Source of the DNA: Burkholderiales bacterium
GTDB taxonomy: Bacteria; Pseudomonadota; Gammaproteobacteria; Burkholderiales; Burkholderiaceae_C
Direction: 5' to 3'
Assembly: GCA_026954015.1 (NCBI GenBank)
Contig: JAIXLP010000029.1
Span: 119,137 to 162,999, forward strand
Length of the DNA stretch: 43,863 nucleotides
Of the stretch, positions 36,461 to 43,863 are shown piece after piece (positions within the stretch are counted from its first letter, which is position 1; each line of letters begins with the position of its first letter). Under the pieces are notes generated by a model, which saw only the letters and a list, made by a program, of their open reading frames with translations, made no database searches and was not told the origin of the DNA. A program made the position numbers and the translations under genes.

Positions 36461-37645
36461 TCACGCCGCCTGGGGCACGAGGAAGCGCTCCGCCAGCAGC
36501 ACCCAGTAGGCCGCGCCTATGGGCAGGTTGGCATCGTTGAAGTCGTAACCGGGGTTGTGCACCATGCACGCGCCCACGCTGTCGCCATCGCCGTTGCCGA
36601 TGAAGAGATAGCTGCCGGGCACCTTCTCCAGCATGAACGCGAAGTCTTCACTGCCCGTGACCGCGTCTCCCTGCAGCGTGACCTGCTCCTGCCCCACGAG
36701 CTCCAGCGCCACCTTGCGCGCAAAGGCCGTTTCCGCGGCGCTGTTGACGAGGACCGCGTAGCCCTTGCGCCAGGCGACGTCGGCGCGCACGCCGAAGCTC
36801 TCGGCCTGCGCATGCACGAGCGCCTTGATGCGCCGCTCGAGCAGCTCGCGCACCTCGGGGGCGAGTGCGCGCACGCTCATCTCCAGCGTCGCGGTCTGGG
36901 CAATCACGTTGTTGGCCTTGCCGGCATGCAGCGCACCCACGGTGATGACGGCGGTCTGCTGCGGATCGACGTTGCGTGCAACGATGCTCTGCAGCGCCAT
37001 CACGATGCTGGCCGCGGCGACGATGGGGTCGCACGCGCGGTGCGGCAGCGCACCGTGCCCGCCCACACCGGTGAGCGTAATCGTCGCGTAGTCGGACGAG
37101 GCCATGGCCGGGCCCTCGCGCAGCACCAGCCGGCCCTGCGCGATGCCGGGCATGTTGTGCATCGCAAACACCGCGTCGCACGGGTAGTGCTCGAACAACC
37201 CGTCGTCCATCATGCGCAGCGCGCCGCCACCGCCCTCTTCGGCCGGCTGGAAGATCAGGTTGAGCGTGCCATCGAAGCGCCCGTGCTCGGCCAGGTACTT
37301 CGCGGCGGCCAGCAGCATCGCGGTGTGGCCGTCGTGCCCGCAGGCGTGCATCACGCCCGTGTGGCGGCTGGCGTACGGCAGGCCCGTCGCCTCGTCGATC
37401 GGCAGCGCGTCCATGTCCGCGCGCAGGCCCAGGCGCCGCGTGCCCTGGCCGCGCACCAGCTGGCCCACCACGCCCGTGCCGCCCAGGCCGGTACGCACGT
37501 CGTAGCCCCATGCGCGCAGCTTTTCCGCCACGAGCGACGCCGTGCGATGCTCGTCGAACGCCAGCTCGGGGTGCTGGTGGATGTCGCGTCGCAGCGCCAC
37601 GAATTCACTCGCCTGCTGCCGCATGCCCTCCAGGATTTCCGCCAT
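36461..37645 (-). CDS. M20-family amidohydrolase (hippurate hydrolase/IAA-amino acid hydrolase type)
   Basis: This 394-residue metallopeptidase-fold amidohydrolase probably splits N-acyl amino acids. Zinc-binding motifs are present: HQHPELAFDE near residue 24, ACGHDGH (Cys102, His104), QPAEEGGGGA (Glu136-Glu137), and GSEDFAFM with VHNPGYDFND near the C-terminus. It has the M20D layout with a dimerisation domain inserted (about 180-300). It starts 7 bp after the Bug receptor gene, so the two are cotranscribed; the receptor may bind its substrate or product. The natural substrate cannot be deduced. Confidence 0.92.
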   Translation of the reverse strand: MAEILEGMRQQASEFVALRRDIHQHPELAFDEHRTASLVAEKLRAWGYDVRTGLGGTGVVGQLVRGQGTRRLGLRADMDALPIDEATGLPYASRHTGVMHACGHDGHTAMLLAAAKYLAEHGRFDGTLNLIFQPAEEGGGGALRMMDDGLFEHYPCDAVFAMHNMPGIAQGRLVLREGPAMASSDYATITLTGVGGHGALPHRACDPIVAAASIVMALQSIVARNVDPQQTAVITVGALHAGKANNVIAQTATLEMSVRALAPEVRELLERRIKALVHAQAESFGVRADVAWRKGYAVLVNSAAETAFARKVALELVGQEQVTLQGDAVTGSEDFAFMLEKVPGSYLFIGNGDGDSVGACMVHNPGYDFNDANLPIGAAYWVLLAERFLVPQAA

Positions 37646-37652
37646 CACGCCC

Positions 37653-38624
37653 TCACTGCGGTTGCAGATTGATGGATTTCGCGATCGCGCGGTAGCGCGC
37701 CGTTTCCGCCACGTAGTAGTCATCCGCCTCCTTCTGGCTCATCGGGGCTGCGACCCTGCCCGACTGCGCCTCGAACGCGGTACGCACCTGCGGATCCTGC
37801 AGCGCCGTCTGGATCGCGCCGTGCAGATGCTGCACCACCGCCTCGGGCGTACTCCGGGGCACCATGATGCCGGCCCAGGTATGCATGTCGAACCCCGCCA
37901 GCTCCTGCCCCTCGGCGAGGGATGGCACGTTCTGGAGCTGGGGCGAGCGCTTCGCACTCAGTTGCCCGAGGAGCTTGAGGCGCCCTTCGTCCACCATCGC
38001 GCCCATGCCGGCGCTGTAGACCAGCACGGCAAAGTCCACCGAGCCGCCACCCATGTCCTGCAGCAGTGGCGCGTTGCCCTTGTAGGGCACGTGGGTGAAC
38101 TTCACCCCCTTGCGGTGCTGGATGTCCTCGACGATCAGGTGGTAGAGCGAGCCCACGCCCACGCTGCCGTAGGACAGCGGCTTGTCCGGCGACTTGCGGG
38201 CCAGCGCAAGCAGTTCATCGACGTTGTTCGCCGGAAAATCCTTGCGCGCGACGATCACCATGTCGTTGTTGGTGATCGGATGCACGAGCCGGAAATCCTC
38301 GGTCTTGAATTTCACGGCCGCATTCACGAGCGGCGCGAGGATGGCCTCGTTGGGCGAGCCCTGGAACAGATAGCGGCCATCCGCCGGCGCCGAGAGCACC
38401 TTCTGCGCCGCGATCGCGCCCGTCGCGCCGCCCAGGTTCTCCACGATGACCTGCTGGCCCAACGCCTGGCCCAGTGGCATGTTGAAACCGCGCGCAATCG
38501 CGTCGGACGGGCCCCCCGCCGGGTACGGCACCATCAGGGACACCGTCTTGGTACTCTGCGCCAGCGCACCGCCGGCCAAGAGCAGGCCGGCCAACAGGGT
38601 GAGGTATTTGCTCCATCGCGTCAT
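37653..38624 (-). CDS. Bug-family tripartite tricarboxylate transporter receptor
   Basis: This is a periplasmic solute-binding protein of the TctC/Bug family, 323 residues with a Sec signal (cleavage near ALA-Q). Family parts are VSLMVPYPAGGPSDAIARG, VIVENLGGATGAIAA, VGSLYHLIVEDIQ, KFTHVPYKGNAPLLQDMGGG and AGIMVPRSTP. The start has a GGAGACC ribosome site. Bug proteins are hugely expanded in Bordetella and Comamonadaceae and mostly lack linked TctA/TctB genes, as here. Pairing with an amidohydrolase and a divergent LysR regulator suggests uptake or sensing of an acylated amino acid or similar acid. Confidence 0.94.
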   Translation of the reverse strand: MTRWSKYLTLLAGLLLAGGALAQSTKTVSLMVPYPAGGPSDAIARGFNMPLGQALGQQVIVENLGGATGAIAAQKVLSAPADGRYLFQGSPNEAILAPLVNAAVKFKTEDFRLVHPITNNDMVIVARKDFPANNVDELLALARKSPDKPLSYGSVGVGSLYHLIVEDIQHRKGVKFTHVPYKGNAPLLQDMGGGSVDFAVLVYSAGMGAMVDEGRLKLLGQLSAKRSPQLQNVPSLAEGQELAGFDMHTWAGIMVPRSTPEAVVQHLHGAIQTALQDPQVRTAFEAQSGRVAAPMSQKEADDYYVAETARYRAIAKSINLQPQ

Positions 38625-38746
38625 GAATTCTGGTCTCCGCATTACGTGTGCGTGCAGCGAACCGTGCACGATGGTCATCGTAGGGAGCGCCGTGTGATGT
38701 GTCCAATGCATAATATTTCTCGCAATGATTCGATAAACTCATTTTT
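38625..38746. promoter_or_regulatory. Divergent promoter region of the Bug receptor and LysR genes
   Basis: This 122-bp intergenic region becomes AT-rich toward the LysR gene (38705-38746). An imperfect dyad, AATATT...AATGATT at 38712-38730, is a plausible LysR-type binding site for autoregulation and activation of the divergent operon. The promoter boxes are not clear enough to assign. Confidence 0.45.
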
Positions 38747-39679
38747 ATGAACCTGCGCCACCTCGAGCATCTGTTGGCGCTGTCGGAAACCGGCTCGTTC
38801 AGCCGTGCCGCGGAGCGCCAGCACCTCACGCAATCGGCGCTCAGCCGCAGCATTCAGGCGCTGGAGGACGAGCTGGGCGCGCGCCTGGTCGACCGCGCAG
38901 GCAAGCACAACGAGCTGACCCCGCTGGGCCAGGCGGTGGCCGCGCGTGCACGGCGCATGCTGCTGGAAGCGGCCGAGCTGCGCCGCACCGCCGCGCTGCT
39001 CAAGGACGGAGACTTCGGCAGCATCAAGGTGGGGCTGGGCTCGGGCCCCGGGGTGATGCTGATGCGCCCCTTCCTGACCCACATGGCACGCCACCACCCC
39101 AAGGTACAGGTTTCCGTCTCGCCCGGCGCCACCGAGCTGCAGCTGATGCAGCTGCGCGAACGCACGCTGGACGCACTGGTCATCGATGAACGGCGCCTGG
39201 CGCCCGCGCCCGACCTCACACTGGAGACCCTGGGCGAAATGCGCGGCGGTTTTCTCTGCCGCGCCGGCCATCCGCTGAGCGCCCGGGCCGGGCCGCTGCC
39301 CTTCGAAGCCATCGCCGCCTACCCGCTGGCCAGCACCCCGCTGAGCGACGAAGTCGCGCGTGGCCTGGTGGGACGGTTCGGACCCGCAGCCGACCCGGCG
39401 CTGGCCGTCACGCTGCGCTGCGACGACATCTCCAGCCTCATCGATGTCGCGCTGGCCTCCGACGCCGTGGTCGTGTGCATCGTGGCCGCGGCGCGCGCGC
39501 ACCTGGATGCAGGCCGCATGATGGAACTGGACATCGGCGCGCCGCTGGCAGTGGCGGCGCGTTTTGCCATGGTGACGCTGGCCGGCCGCACGGAAGCGCC
39601 CTCGCTGCAGCTGCTGCGCCAGTTTGCGCGCGAGCGCCTGCGCGACGGCGCCGCTACAGCGGGTGCACCACCAGCTTGA
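38747..39679 (+). CDS. LysR-family transcriptional regulator
   Basis: The 310-residue regulator has an N-terminal winged HTH (LRHLEHLLALSETGSFSRAA, RQHLTQSALSRSIQALEDEL) and a LysR substrate-binding domain from about residue 90 (SIKVGLGSGPGVML, LDALVIDERRL). It is divergent from the Bug receptor/amidohydrolase operon and very likely controls it in response to a related metabolite; this is the usual LysR arrangement. Its last 26 bp overlap the 3' end of the convergent acetyltransferase-type gene. Confidence 0.93.
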   Translation: MNLRHLEHLLALSETGSFSRAAERQHLTQSALSRSIQALEDELGARLVDRAGKHNELTPLGQAVAARARRMLLEAAELRRTAALLKDGDFGSIKVGLGSGPGVMLMRPFLTHMARHHPKVQVSVSPGATELQLMQLRERTLDALVIDERRLAPAPDLTLETLGEMRGGFLCRAGHPLSARAGPLPFEAIAAYPLASTPLSDEVARGLVGRFGPAADPALAVTLRCDDISSLIDVALASDAVVVCIVAAARAHLDAGRMMELDIGAPLAVAARFAMVTLAGRTEAPSLQLLRQFARERLRDGAATAGAPPA

Positions 39680-42356
39680 ATTCCTGGTCGTCCTCGCAGG
39701 GCCGCACCTCGAAGCCGAGGCGGTGCATGAGCTTGAGCATCTTCACGTTGCCCGCGAGCACCAGCCCCTGCATTTCGAGCAGGCCGCGGTCGCGCGCCAC
39801 GTCCATGATGGAGAGCATCAGGCGCGCGCCGACGCCGCGGTTGGCGAAGTCGTCGGCCACGACCAGCGCGAATTCGCAGCTCGTGTGGTCGGGGTTGGCG
39901 ACGTAGCGCGACACGCCCACGATGCGCTCGCTGCGGCTCACGTTGCCATCGGCGTCGACCACGCGCTCGCGGTGCACTGCCACGAGCGCCATCTCGCGGT
40001 CGTAGTCGATGAGCGTGAAGCGCGCGAGCATCGCGTTGGGCAGCTCCGACAGCGGCGAGACGAAGCGGAAGTACCGGCTCTCGGGCGAGAGCTCGCGCAC
40101 CACGCGCTGGATCATCTGCGCGTCGTCCGGGCGGATCGGGCGCACCAGGTATTCGCCGCCGCCCTGCAGCGGCCAGACCTGCTCGTAGCGCTCGGGGTAC
40201 GGCAGGATGGTCAGGTGTCCGTAGTACGCGCCCCCCTTGCCGTCGGCGCTGCCGGCGGCGGTCACCTCGTGGATGACGATGCGCGCATCCACCGCCACCG
40301 CGCCGTCTTCGTCCGTGATGATGGGGTTGATGTCCAGCTCGCGCAACTGCGGCAGCGCGCACACCATCTCGGAGACGCGCAGCAGGATGTGCTCGAGCAC
40401 CTCCATGTGCACGGCAGCCGCCCCGTGCCATTCGCCCAGCGTCTCGGATACGCGCGCGCGCTGGATCAGCCGGCGCGCAAGGAACTGGTTGAGCGGCGGC
40501 AGCTCCATCGCACGGTCGCGGATGAGCTCGATCATCGAGCCGCCCGCGCCGAAGGTGATCACCGGGCCGAACGGCACGTCGGTCACGAGGCCGATGCAGA
40601 CCTCGCGCCCGCGGCGCACCCGGGCCATCTTCTGCACCGTCACGCCGTTGATGCGCGCCTGCGGCTGCTGCAGCGCGACGCGCCTGACCATCTCCTCGTA
40701 GGCGTCGCGCACCGCCGCGCCGGTGTGCACGTCGAGCACCACGCCGCCCACGTCCGACTTGTGCGTGATGTCGGGCGAGTCGATCTTGAGTGCCACCGGA
40801 AAGCCGATCTGCGTGGCGATCATCATCGCCTCGTGGCTGTTGCGCGCGAGCAGCGTGTTGGTCACCGGCACCTGGAACGCCGCGAGCAGCGTCTTGGATT
40901 CCATCTCGGTAAGCACATGCCGCCGCTCGGCAAGCACGCTTTCGATGACGAGGCGCGCGCCCTCGATATCGGGCTTGCCCATGCCGGTGAGCGGCGGCGG
41001 CGTCTGCTGCAGCAACTGCTGGTTCTGGTGGAACGACGCGATGTTGCCGAACGCCCCCACCGCCGCCTCGGGCGTGCGAAACGTCGGAATCTGCGCGGCG
41101 CGCAGCACCTCGCGCGCGGCCAGCACCGAGGCGTCGCCGATCCAGCTCGTGATGAGCGGCTTGCTCGCCTTCTGGCGCGCGGCGACGGCCACCTGCGCCA
41201 CCGCCACCGGGTCGACGCCGAGCTTGGGCGCGAGGATCACGAGCACGCCGTCCACCTCGCGGTCCTGCAGCGCCGCCTCTACCGCCAGCGCGTAGTGCTC
41301 GGGGGTGGCCTCTTCCGACAGATCCACGAGGTCGGCCAGCGACGCGAGCGGCGGCAGTTGCGGCGTGAGCTGGCGCGCCGTCGCTTCGGACAGGGGCGCG
41401 AGCTCCAGCCCGATCTCGTTGCCCCAGTCCGCCGCCAGCACGCCCGGCCCGCCGCCATTGGTGACCACGCACAGCCGGTTGCCCACCGGGCGGTAGCGCG
41501 ACGCGAGGCACTTCACGGCCGAGAACAGCGCGACGAACGAGCGCACGCGCACCGCCCCGGCGCGGCGCAGCACCGCGTCGAACACCTCGTCGCTGCCGAC
41601 GATCGCGCCGCTGTGCGTCTGCGCCGCCGCATTGCCCGCGGGCTTGCGCCCGGCCTTGAGCACCACCACCGGCTTGGCAAACGCCGCCGAGCGCAGCGCG
41701 CTCATGAAGCCGCGCGCGTTCTGGATGCCTTCCATGTACACCGCGATGCTGTGCGTGTGCGGATCGTGCGCGAGGAAGTCCAGCGCCTCGTTGAGCCCGA
41801 AATCGGTGTACGGCCCGAGCGAGATCACGCTGGAAAAGCCCACGCCGTTGTTCACTGCCCAATCGAGCATGCCCGCGGCCAGCGCGCCCGACTGGCACAG
41901 CAGCCCGAGCGAGCCCTCGCGCGCCAGTGGCCCGACGCAGCTTGCATTGAGCTTGAGCGAGGGGCGCTGCAGCCCGAGCGAATTGGGGCCGAGCATGAAG
42001 ATGCCCTCGCGCCGCGCCACCTTGCGCCACTGCGCGGCCTGCGCCGCGTCCACGCCGCTGGAGAGCACGAGCGCGCTGCGGCAGCGTATGCGCCCCACCA
42101 CGGCCAGCGCGGCGGCCACGTCGGCCGCGGGCAGTGCGATCACCGCCAGATCCGCGCGCGTCTGCGCGAGGTCCGCCAGCGTGCCGCTGGTGTGCACGTC
42201 CAGATGGCGCAGGCTGCCTGCAAAGTTCTGCGCATGCAGCGCCTCGTGCAGCACGCGCGCCTGCGCCGTGAGCGCCTCGGCGGACGCGCCGTTGCCCGCG
42301 AAGACCACCACCGAGCTGGGCGCAAACAGTGGGGTGAGATAGTGTTGTTCCATCAT
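39654..42356 (-). CDS. Acyl-CoA synthetase (NDP-forming)-like/GNAT fusion protein (Pat/PatZ type)
   Basis: This 900-residue protein fuses a CoA-binding domain (about residues 10-135), succinyl-CoA-ligase-like domains (about 150-460, LCQSGALAAGMLDWA and VVTNGGGPGVLAADWGNE), an ATP-grasp domain (about 490-710, FPVALKIDSPDITHKSDVGG and ITFGAGGSMIELI) and a C-terminal GNAT domain (about 735-895, YLVRPIRPDDAQMIQRVV, VADDFANRGVGARLM). Proteins with this order (Salmonella Pat, E. coli PatZ/YfiQ) acetylate lysines of acetyl-CoA synthetase and other enzymes; the synthetase part is usually inactive and regulatory. Here that role is by homology. The start overlaps the waaA stop by ATGA. Confidence 0.92.
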   Translation of the reverse strand: MMEQHYLTPLFAPSSVVVFAGNGASAEALTAQARVLHEALHAQNFAGSLRHLDVHTSGTLADLAQTRADLAVIALPAADVAAALAVVGRIRCRSALVLSSGVDAAQAAQWRKVARREGIFMLGPNSLGLQRPSLKLNASCVGPLAREGSLGLLCQSGALAAGMLDWAVNNGVGFSSVISLGPYTDFGLNEALDFLAHDPHTHSIAVYMEGIQNARGFMSALRSAAFAKPVVVLKAGRKPAGNAAAQTHSGAIVGSDEVFDAVLRRAGAVRVRSFVALFSAVKCLASRYRPVGNRLCVVTNGGGPGVLAADWGNEIGLELAPLSEATARQLTPQLPPLASLADLVDLSEEATPEHYALAVEAALQDREVDGVLVILAPKLGVDPVAVAQVAVAARQKASKPLITSWIGDASVLAAREVLRAAQIPTFRTPEAAVGAFGNIASFHQNQQLLQQTPPPLTGMGKPDIEGARLVIESVLAERRHVLTEMESKTLLAAFQVPVTNTLLARNSHEAMMIATQIGFPVALKIDSPDITHKSDVGGVVLDVHTGAAVRDAYEEMVRRVALQQPQARINGVTVQKMARVRRGREVCIGLVTDVPFGPVITFGAGGSMIELIRDRAMELPPLNQFLARRLIQRARVSETLGEWHGAAAVHMEVLEHILLRVSEMVCALPQLRELDINPIITDEDGAVAVDARIVIHEVTAAGSADGKGGAYYGHLTILPYPERYEQVWPLQGGGEYLVRPIRPDDAQMIQRVVRELSPESRYFRFVSPLSELPNAMLARFTLIDYDREMALVAVHRERVVDADGNVSRSERIVGVSRYVANPDHTSCEFALVVADDFANRGVGARLMLSIMDVARDRGLLEMQGLVLAGNVKMLKLMHRLGFEVRPCEDDQEFKLVVHPL

Positions 42357-43729
42357 GGCGAGTCGGGCTCCCCGTAAATTTCGCAGCTCCGGGTGGCGCA
42401 GCGCGCAACGATCGCCTGCGCCGTGGCCTGCGCCGCGCCCCGGTGCGCCGCAATGAAGGCGTCGCACCGCTGTGCCATCCCGGCCAGCCGCGCTGCGTCG
42501 TGTGCGAGGCGCCGCGCTTGGCGCACGCCCTCGGCCATGTCCGCCACACGTTGCGCCGCGCCAGCCTTGATGGCCAGGTCTGCGGCCTCGGCAAAGTTGA
42601 AAGTATGCGGCCCCAGCAGTACCGGGCAGCCGCACGCGATGGATTCCACGAGGTTCTGCCCGCCCAGCGGCGCAAAACTGCCGCCGAGCAGCGCCACGCG
42701 GGCCAGCCCATAGTACAGCGCCATCTCGCCCAGCGTGTCGCCCAGCCACACATCGGCCGGCTCGGGCGTCTCGCCCCAGGCGCTGCGCCGCGAGACGCTC
42801 AGGCCCGCAGCCCGGCACAGCTGCTGCACCTCGTCGAAGCGCTGCGGATGGCGCGGCACCACCAGCCACTGCACACCGTCTGCCATCGCGCCCTCATCTA
42901 CTATTGTATTGATAGCTGACCGCGCATGCCCATCAAGCGCTGGAGCCCTGTTTGACTGCAAACTCTGCAGCCACAGCGCCTCCTCGCCCTCGCGCGTGCT
43001 CGCCAGCAGCACCACGGGGCGCGGGGCGCGGTCATGCCAGGCGCGGCCGCGCGCAAGCAGCGCCGCGTCGGGCCGCGCGTCGAACTTGAGGTTGCCGTAC
43101 ACGCCCTCCACCGGCGCGCCGAGCGCGCGCAGGCGCTGCGCGTCCGCCTCGGTCTGCGCCCAGACGGCCGCCAGAGCGGCGTACGCCGGCCGCGCAAGCC
43201 ACGCCAGGCGCCGTGCTCCCGCGTACGACTTGGCGTTGAGCCGTGCATTGGCGAGCACCAGCGGCACGCGCCGGCGGCGGCACGCTGCCACCATGTGGGG
43301 CCAGATTTCGGTTTCCATGAGCACACCGATCGCCGGTTCGAAGTGCTGCAGAAAGCGTCGCACCGCACCCGGCGTATCCCACGGCAGCCACACCTGCACG
43401 TCGCCCGGGCGCAGCAGCTTGGCCCCCTCGGCGCGGCCCGTGGCGGTGCCGTGCGTGAGCAGCAGGCGCATCCCCGGCAACTGTTCGCGCAGCGGCCCGA
43501 GCAGAATCGCCGCCGCGCGCGTCTCGCCCAGCGACACTGCGTGCAGCCACACCAGCGGCCCGGCGCCGTGGGGCGCGGCCATCGCGTAGTGGCCGAAGCG
43601 CTCGGGCACGGCCTGCGCGTAACCGGGCTCGGCCCGCGCGCGCCGGCGCAGCTTGCGCCTGAGCAGCGGTATCGCCAGCCACGCCAGCAGGCCGTAGAGC
43701 GCCAGCGTGAGCCTCTCGAACACGGTCAA
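42353..43729 (-). CDS. waaA: 3-deoxy-D-manno-octulosonic acid (Kdo) transferase
   Basis: WaaA adds Kdo residues from CMP-Kdo to lipid IV-A. The 458-residue GT-B glycosyltransferase has an N-terminal membrane anchor (LALYGLLAWLAIPLL), WLHAVSLGETRAA with the catalytic Glu, LMETEIWPHM, LASTREGEE, VVPRHPQRFDEV and GGSFAPLGGQNLVESIACG. The start is TTG 43729, overlapping the mutase stop (TTGA); no ATG or GTG is well placed. Residues between STREGEE and VVPRHP include an in-frame dispersed repeat (42912-42953), and this loop is longer than I expect for the family. Confidence 0.95.
   Translation of the reverse strand: MTVFERLTLALYGLLAWLAIPLLRRKLRRRARAEPGYAQAVPERFGHYAMAAPHGAGPLVWLHAVSLGETRAAAILLGPLREQLPGMRLLLTHGTATGRAEGAKLLRPGDVQVWLPWDTPGAVRRFLQHFEPAIGVLMETEIWPHMVAACRRRRVPLVLANARLNAKSYAGARRLAWLARPAYAALAAVWAQTEADAQRLRALGAPVEGVYGNLKFDARPDAALLARGRAWHDRAPRPVVLLASTREGEEALWLQSLQSNRAPALDGHARSAINTIVDEGAMADGVQWLVVPRHPQRFDEVQQLCRAAGLSVSRRSAWGETPEPADVWLGDTLGEMALYYGLARVALLGGSFAPLGGQNLVESIACGCPVLLGPHTFNFAEAADLAIKAGAAQRVADMAEGVRQARRLAHDAARLAGMAQRCDAFIAAHRGAAQATAQAIVARCATRSCEIYGEPDSP
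42912..42953 (+). repeat. Dispersed ATAGCTG/GCGCTT repeat, copy 7, inside waaA
   Basis: This copy reads ATAGCTGACCGCGCATG, with second arm AAGCGCTGG, antisense within waaA. Read with the gene it encodes ALDGHARSAINT, in the same frame as the copies in lpxB and the SpoU gene. It falls in a surface loop before the conserved VVPRHP motif, so the protein probably tolerates it. Confidence 0.75.
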
Positions 43730-43863
43730 TGCGCGGCGCTACCCGTCATGGCGTGCGGCTTCACGCGCGCCAGCAAGGCCAGCATCTCGCCGCGGATGCG
43801 CTGCAGCGCCGCATCGCTCTGCCCCTCGAAGCGCAGCACCAGCACCGGCGTGGTGTTGCTCGC
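43726..43863 (-). CDS. Phosphomannomutase/phosphoglucomutase, C-terminal end (partial)
   Basis: Only the last 45 residues are in the window: ASNTTPVLVLRFEGQSDAAL and onward to the stop. The SNTTP...LRFE pattern is the C-terminal phosphate-binding segment of alpha-D-phosphohexomutases of the AlgC/ManB type. Such an enzyme would supply mannose- or glucose-1-phosphate for envelope sugars, fitting waaA next door. The stop overlaps the waaA TTG start. Which sugar it prefers cannot be seen. Confidence 0.7.
   Translation of the reverse strand, partial: ASNTTPVLVLRFEGQSDAALQRIRGEMLALLARVKPHAMTGSAAH

Noticed and set aside
39624-42377. A 917-codon open frame on the plus strand opposite the Pat-type gene
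   Set aside because: Its translation is His-, Arg- and Val-rich low-complexity sequence with no domain, and it mirrors a well-recognised gene. Long antisense frames are expected at this GC content.

Overview
The window is GC-rich chromosomal DNA with almost no free space between genes. Gene content and order point to a betaproteobacterium of the Burkholderiales, most likely family Comamonadaceae. The main reasons are the order rpsB-tsf-pyrH-frr-uppS-cdsA-dxr-rseP-bamA-skp-lpxD-fabZ-lpxA-lpxB-rnhB, a Bug-type solute receptor, and a short dispersed repeat with an ATAGCTG...GCGCTT core that I recognise from Comamonadaceae genomes. The family call is inference; I cannot name a genus.

Layout. 1-1434: the 3' end of carB, closed by a hairpin. 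1561-10351 (+): a sulfur-oxidation (sox) cluster. It opens with a Tat-exported metallo-beta-lactamase-fold protein, a thioredoxin-fold lipoprotein and a small cytochrome c, followed by soxC-soxD-soxY-soxZ-soxA-soxX-soxB. Together the sox products form a complete periplasmic thiosulfate-oxidising cycle: SoxYZ carries the substrate, SoxAX attaches it, SoxB hydrolyses the sulfonate off, and SoxCD oxidises the sulfane sulfur. No sox regulator gene is present. 10352-12893 (+): a looser accessory stretch with an HdeD remnant, a MAPEG membrane protein, a macro-domain protein and an EcsC-family protein. 12906-15150 (-): a short-chain dehydrogenase, a DoxX-like membrane protein and an SpoU-type RNA methyltransferase.

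15155-29435 (-): a long envelope and translation gene train, transcribed leftward from rpsB to rnhB. Many neighbours overlap by 1-26 bp, which suggests translational coupling. An intrinsic terminator lies between rpsB and tsf. 29646-31175 (+): a bifunctional NAD(P)HX repair enzyme, divergent from rpsB. 31179-33617 (-): an MCE-type lipid transport operon (MlaE-like permease, MlaD-like protein, lipoprotein) with no ATPase gene beside it. 33757-36249: a divergent cadR/cadA-type metal resistance pair. 36461-39679: an M20 amidohydrolase and a Bug receptor, divergent from a LysR regulator. 39654-43863 (-): a large acyl-CoA-synthetase-like/GNAT protein, waaA (Kdo transferase) and the end of a phosphomannomutase gene.

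The most unusual signal is the dispersed repeat. Seven copies of a 42-bp core align without gaps (3022, 14927, 16231, 23461, 33654, 36293 and 42912), and a doubtful eighth lies in dxr. Three copies lie inside genes (the SpoU methyltransferase, lpxB and waaA), all in the same orientation and reading frame, so unrelated proteins share a peptide of the form AR-x-AI-[KN]-x-[VI]-V. This resembles the protein-coding palindromic repeats known from Rickettsia.
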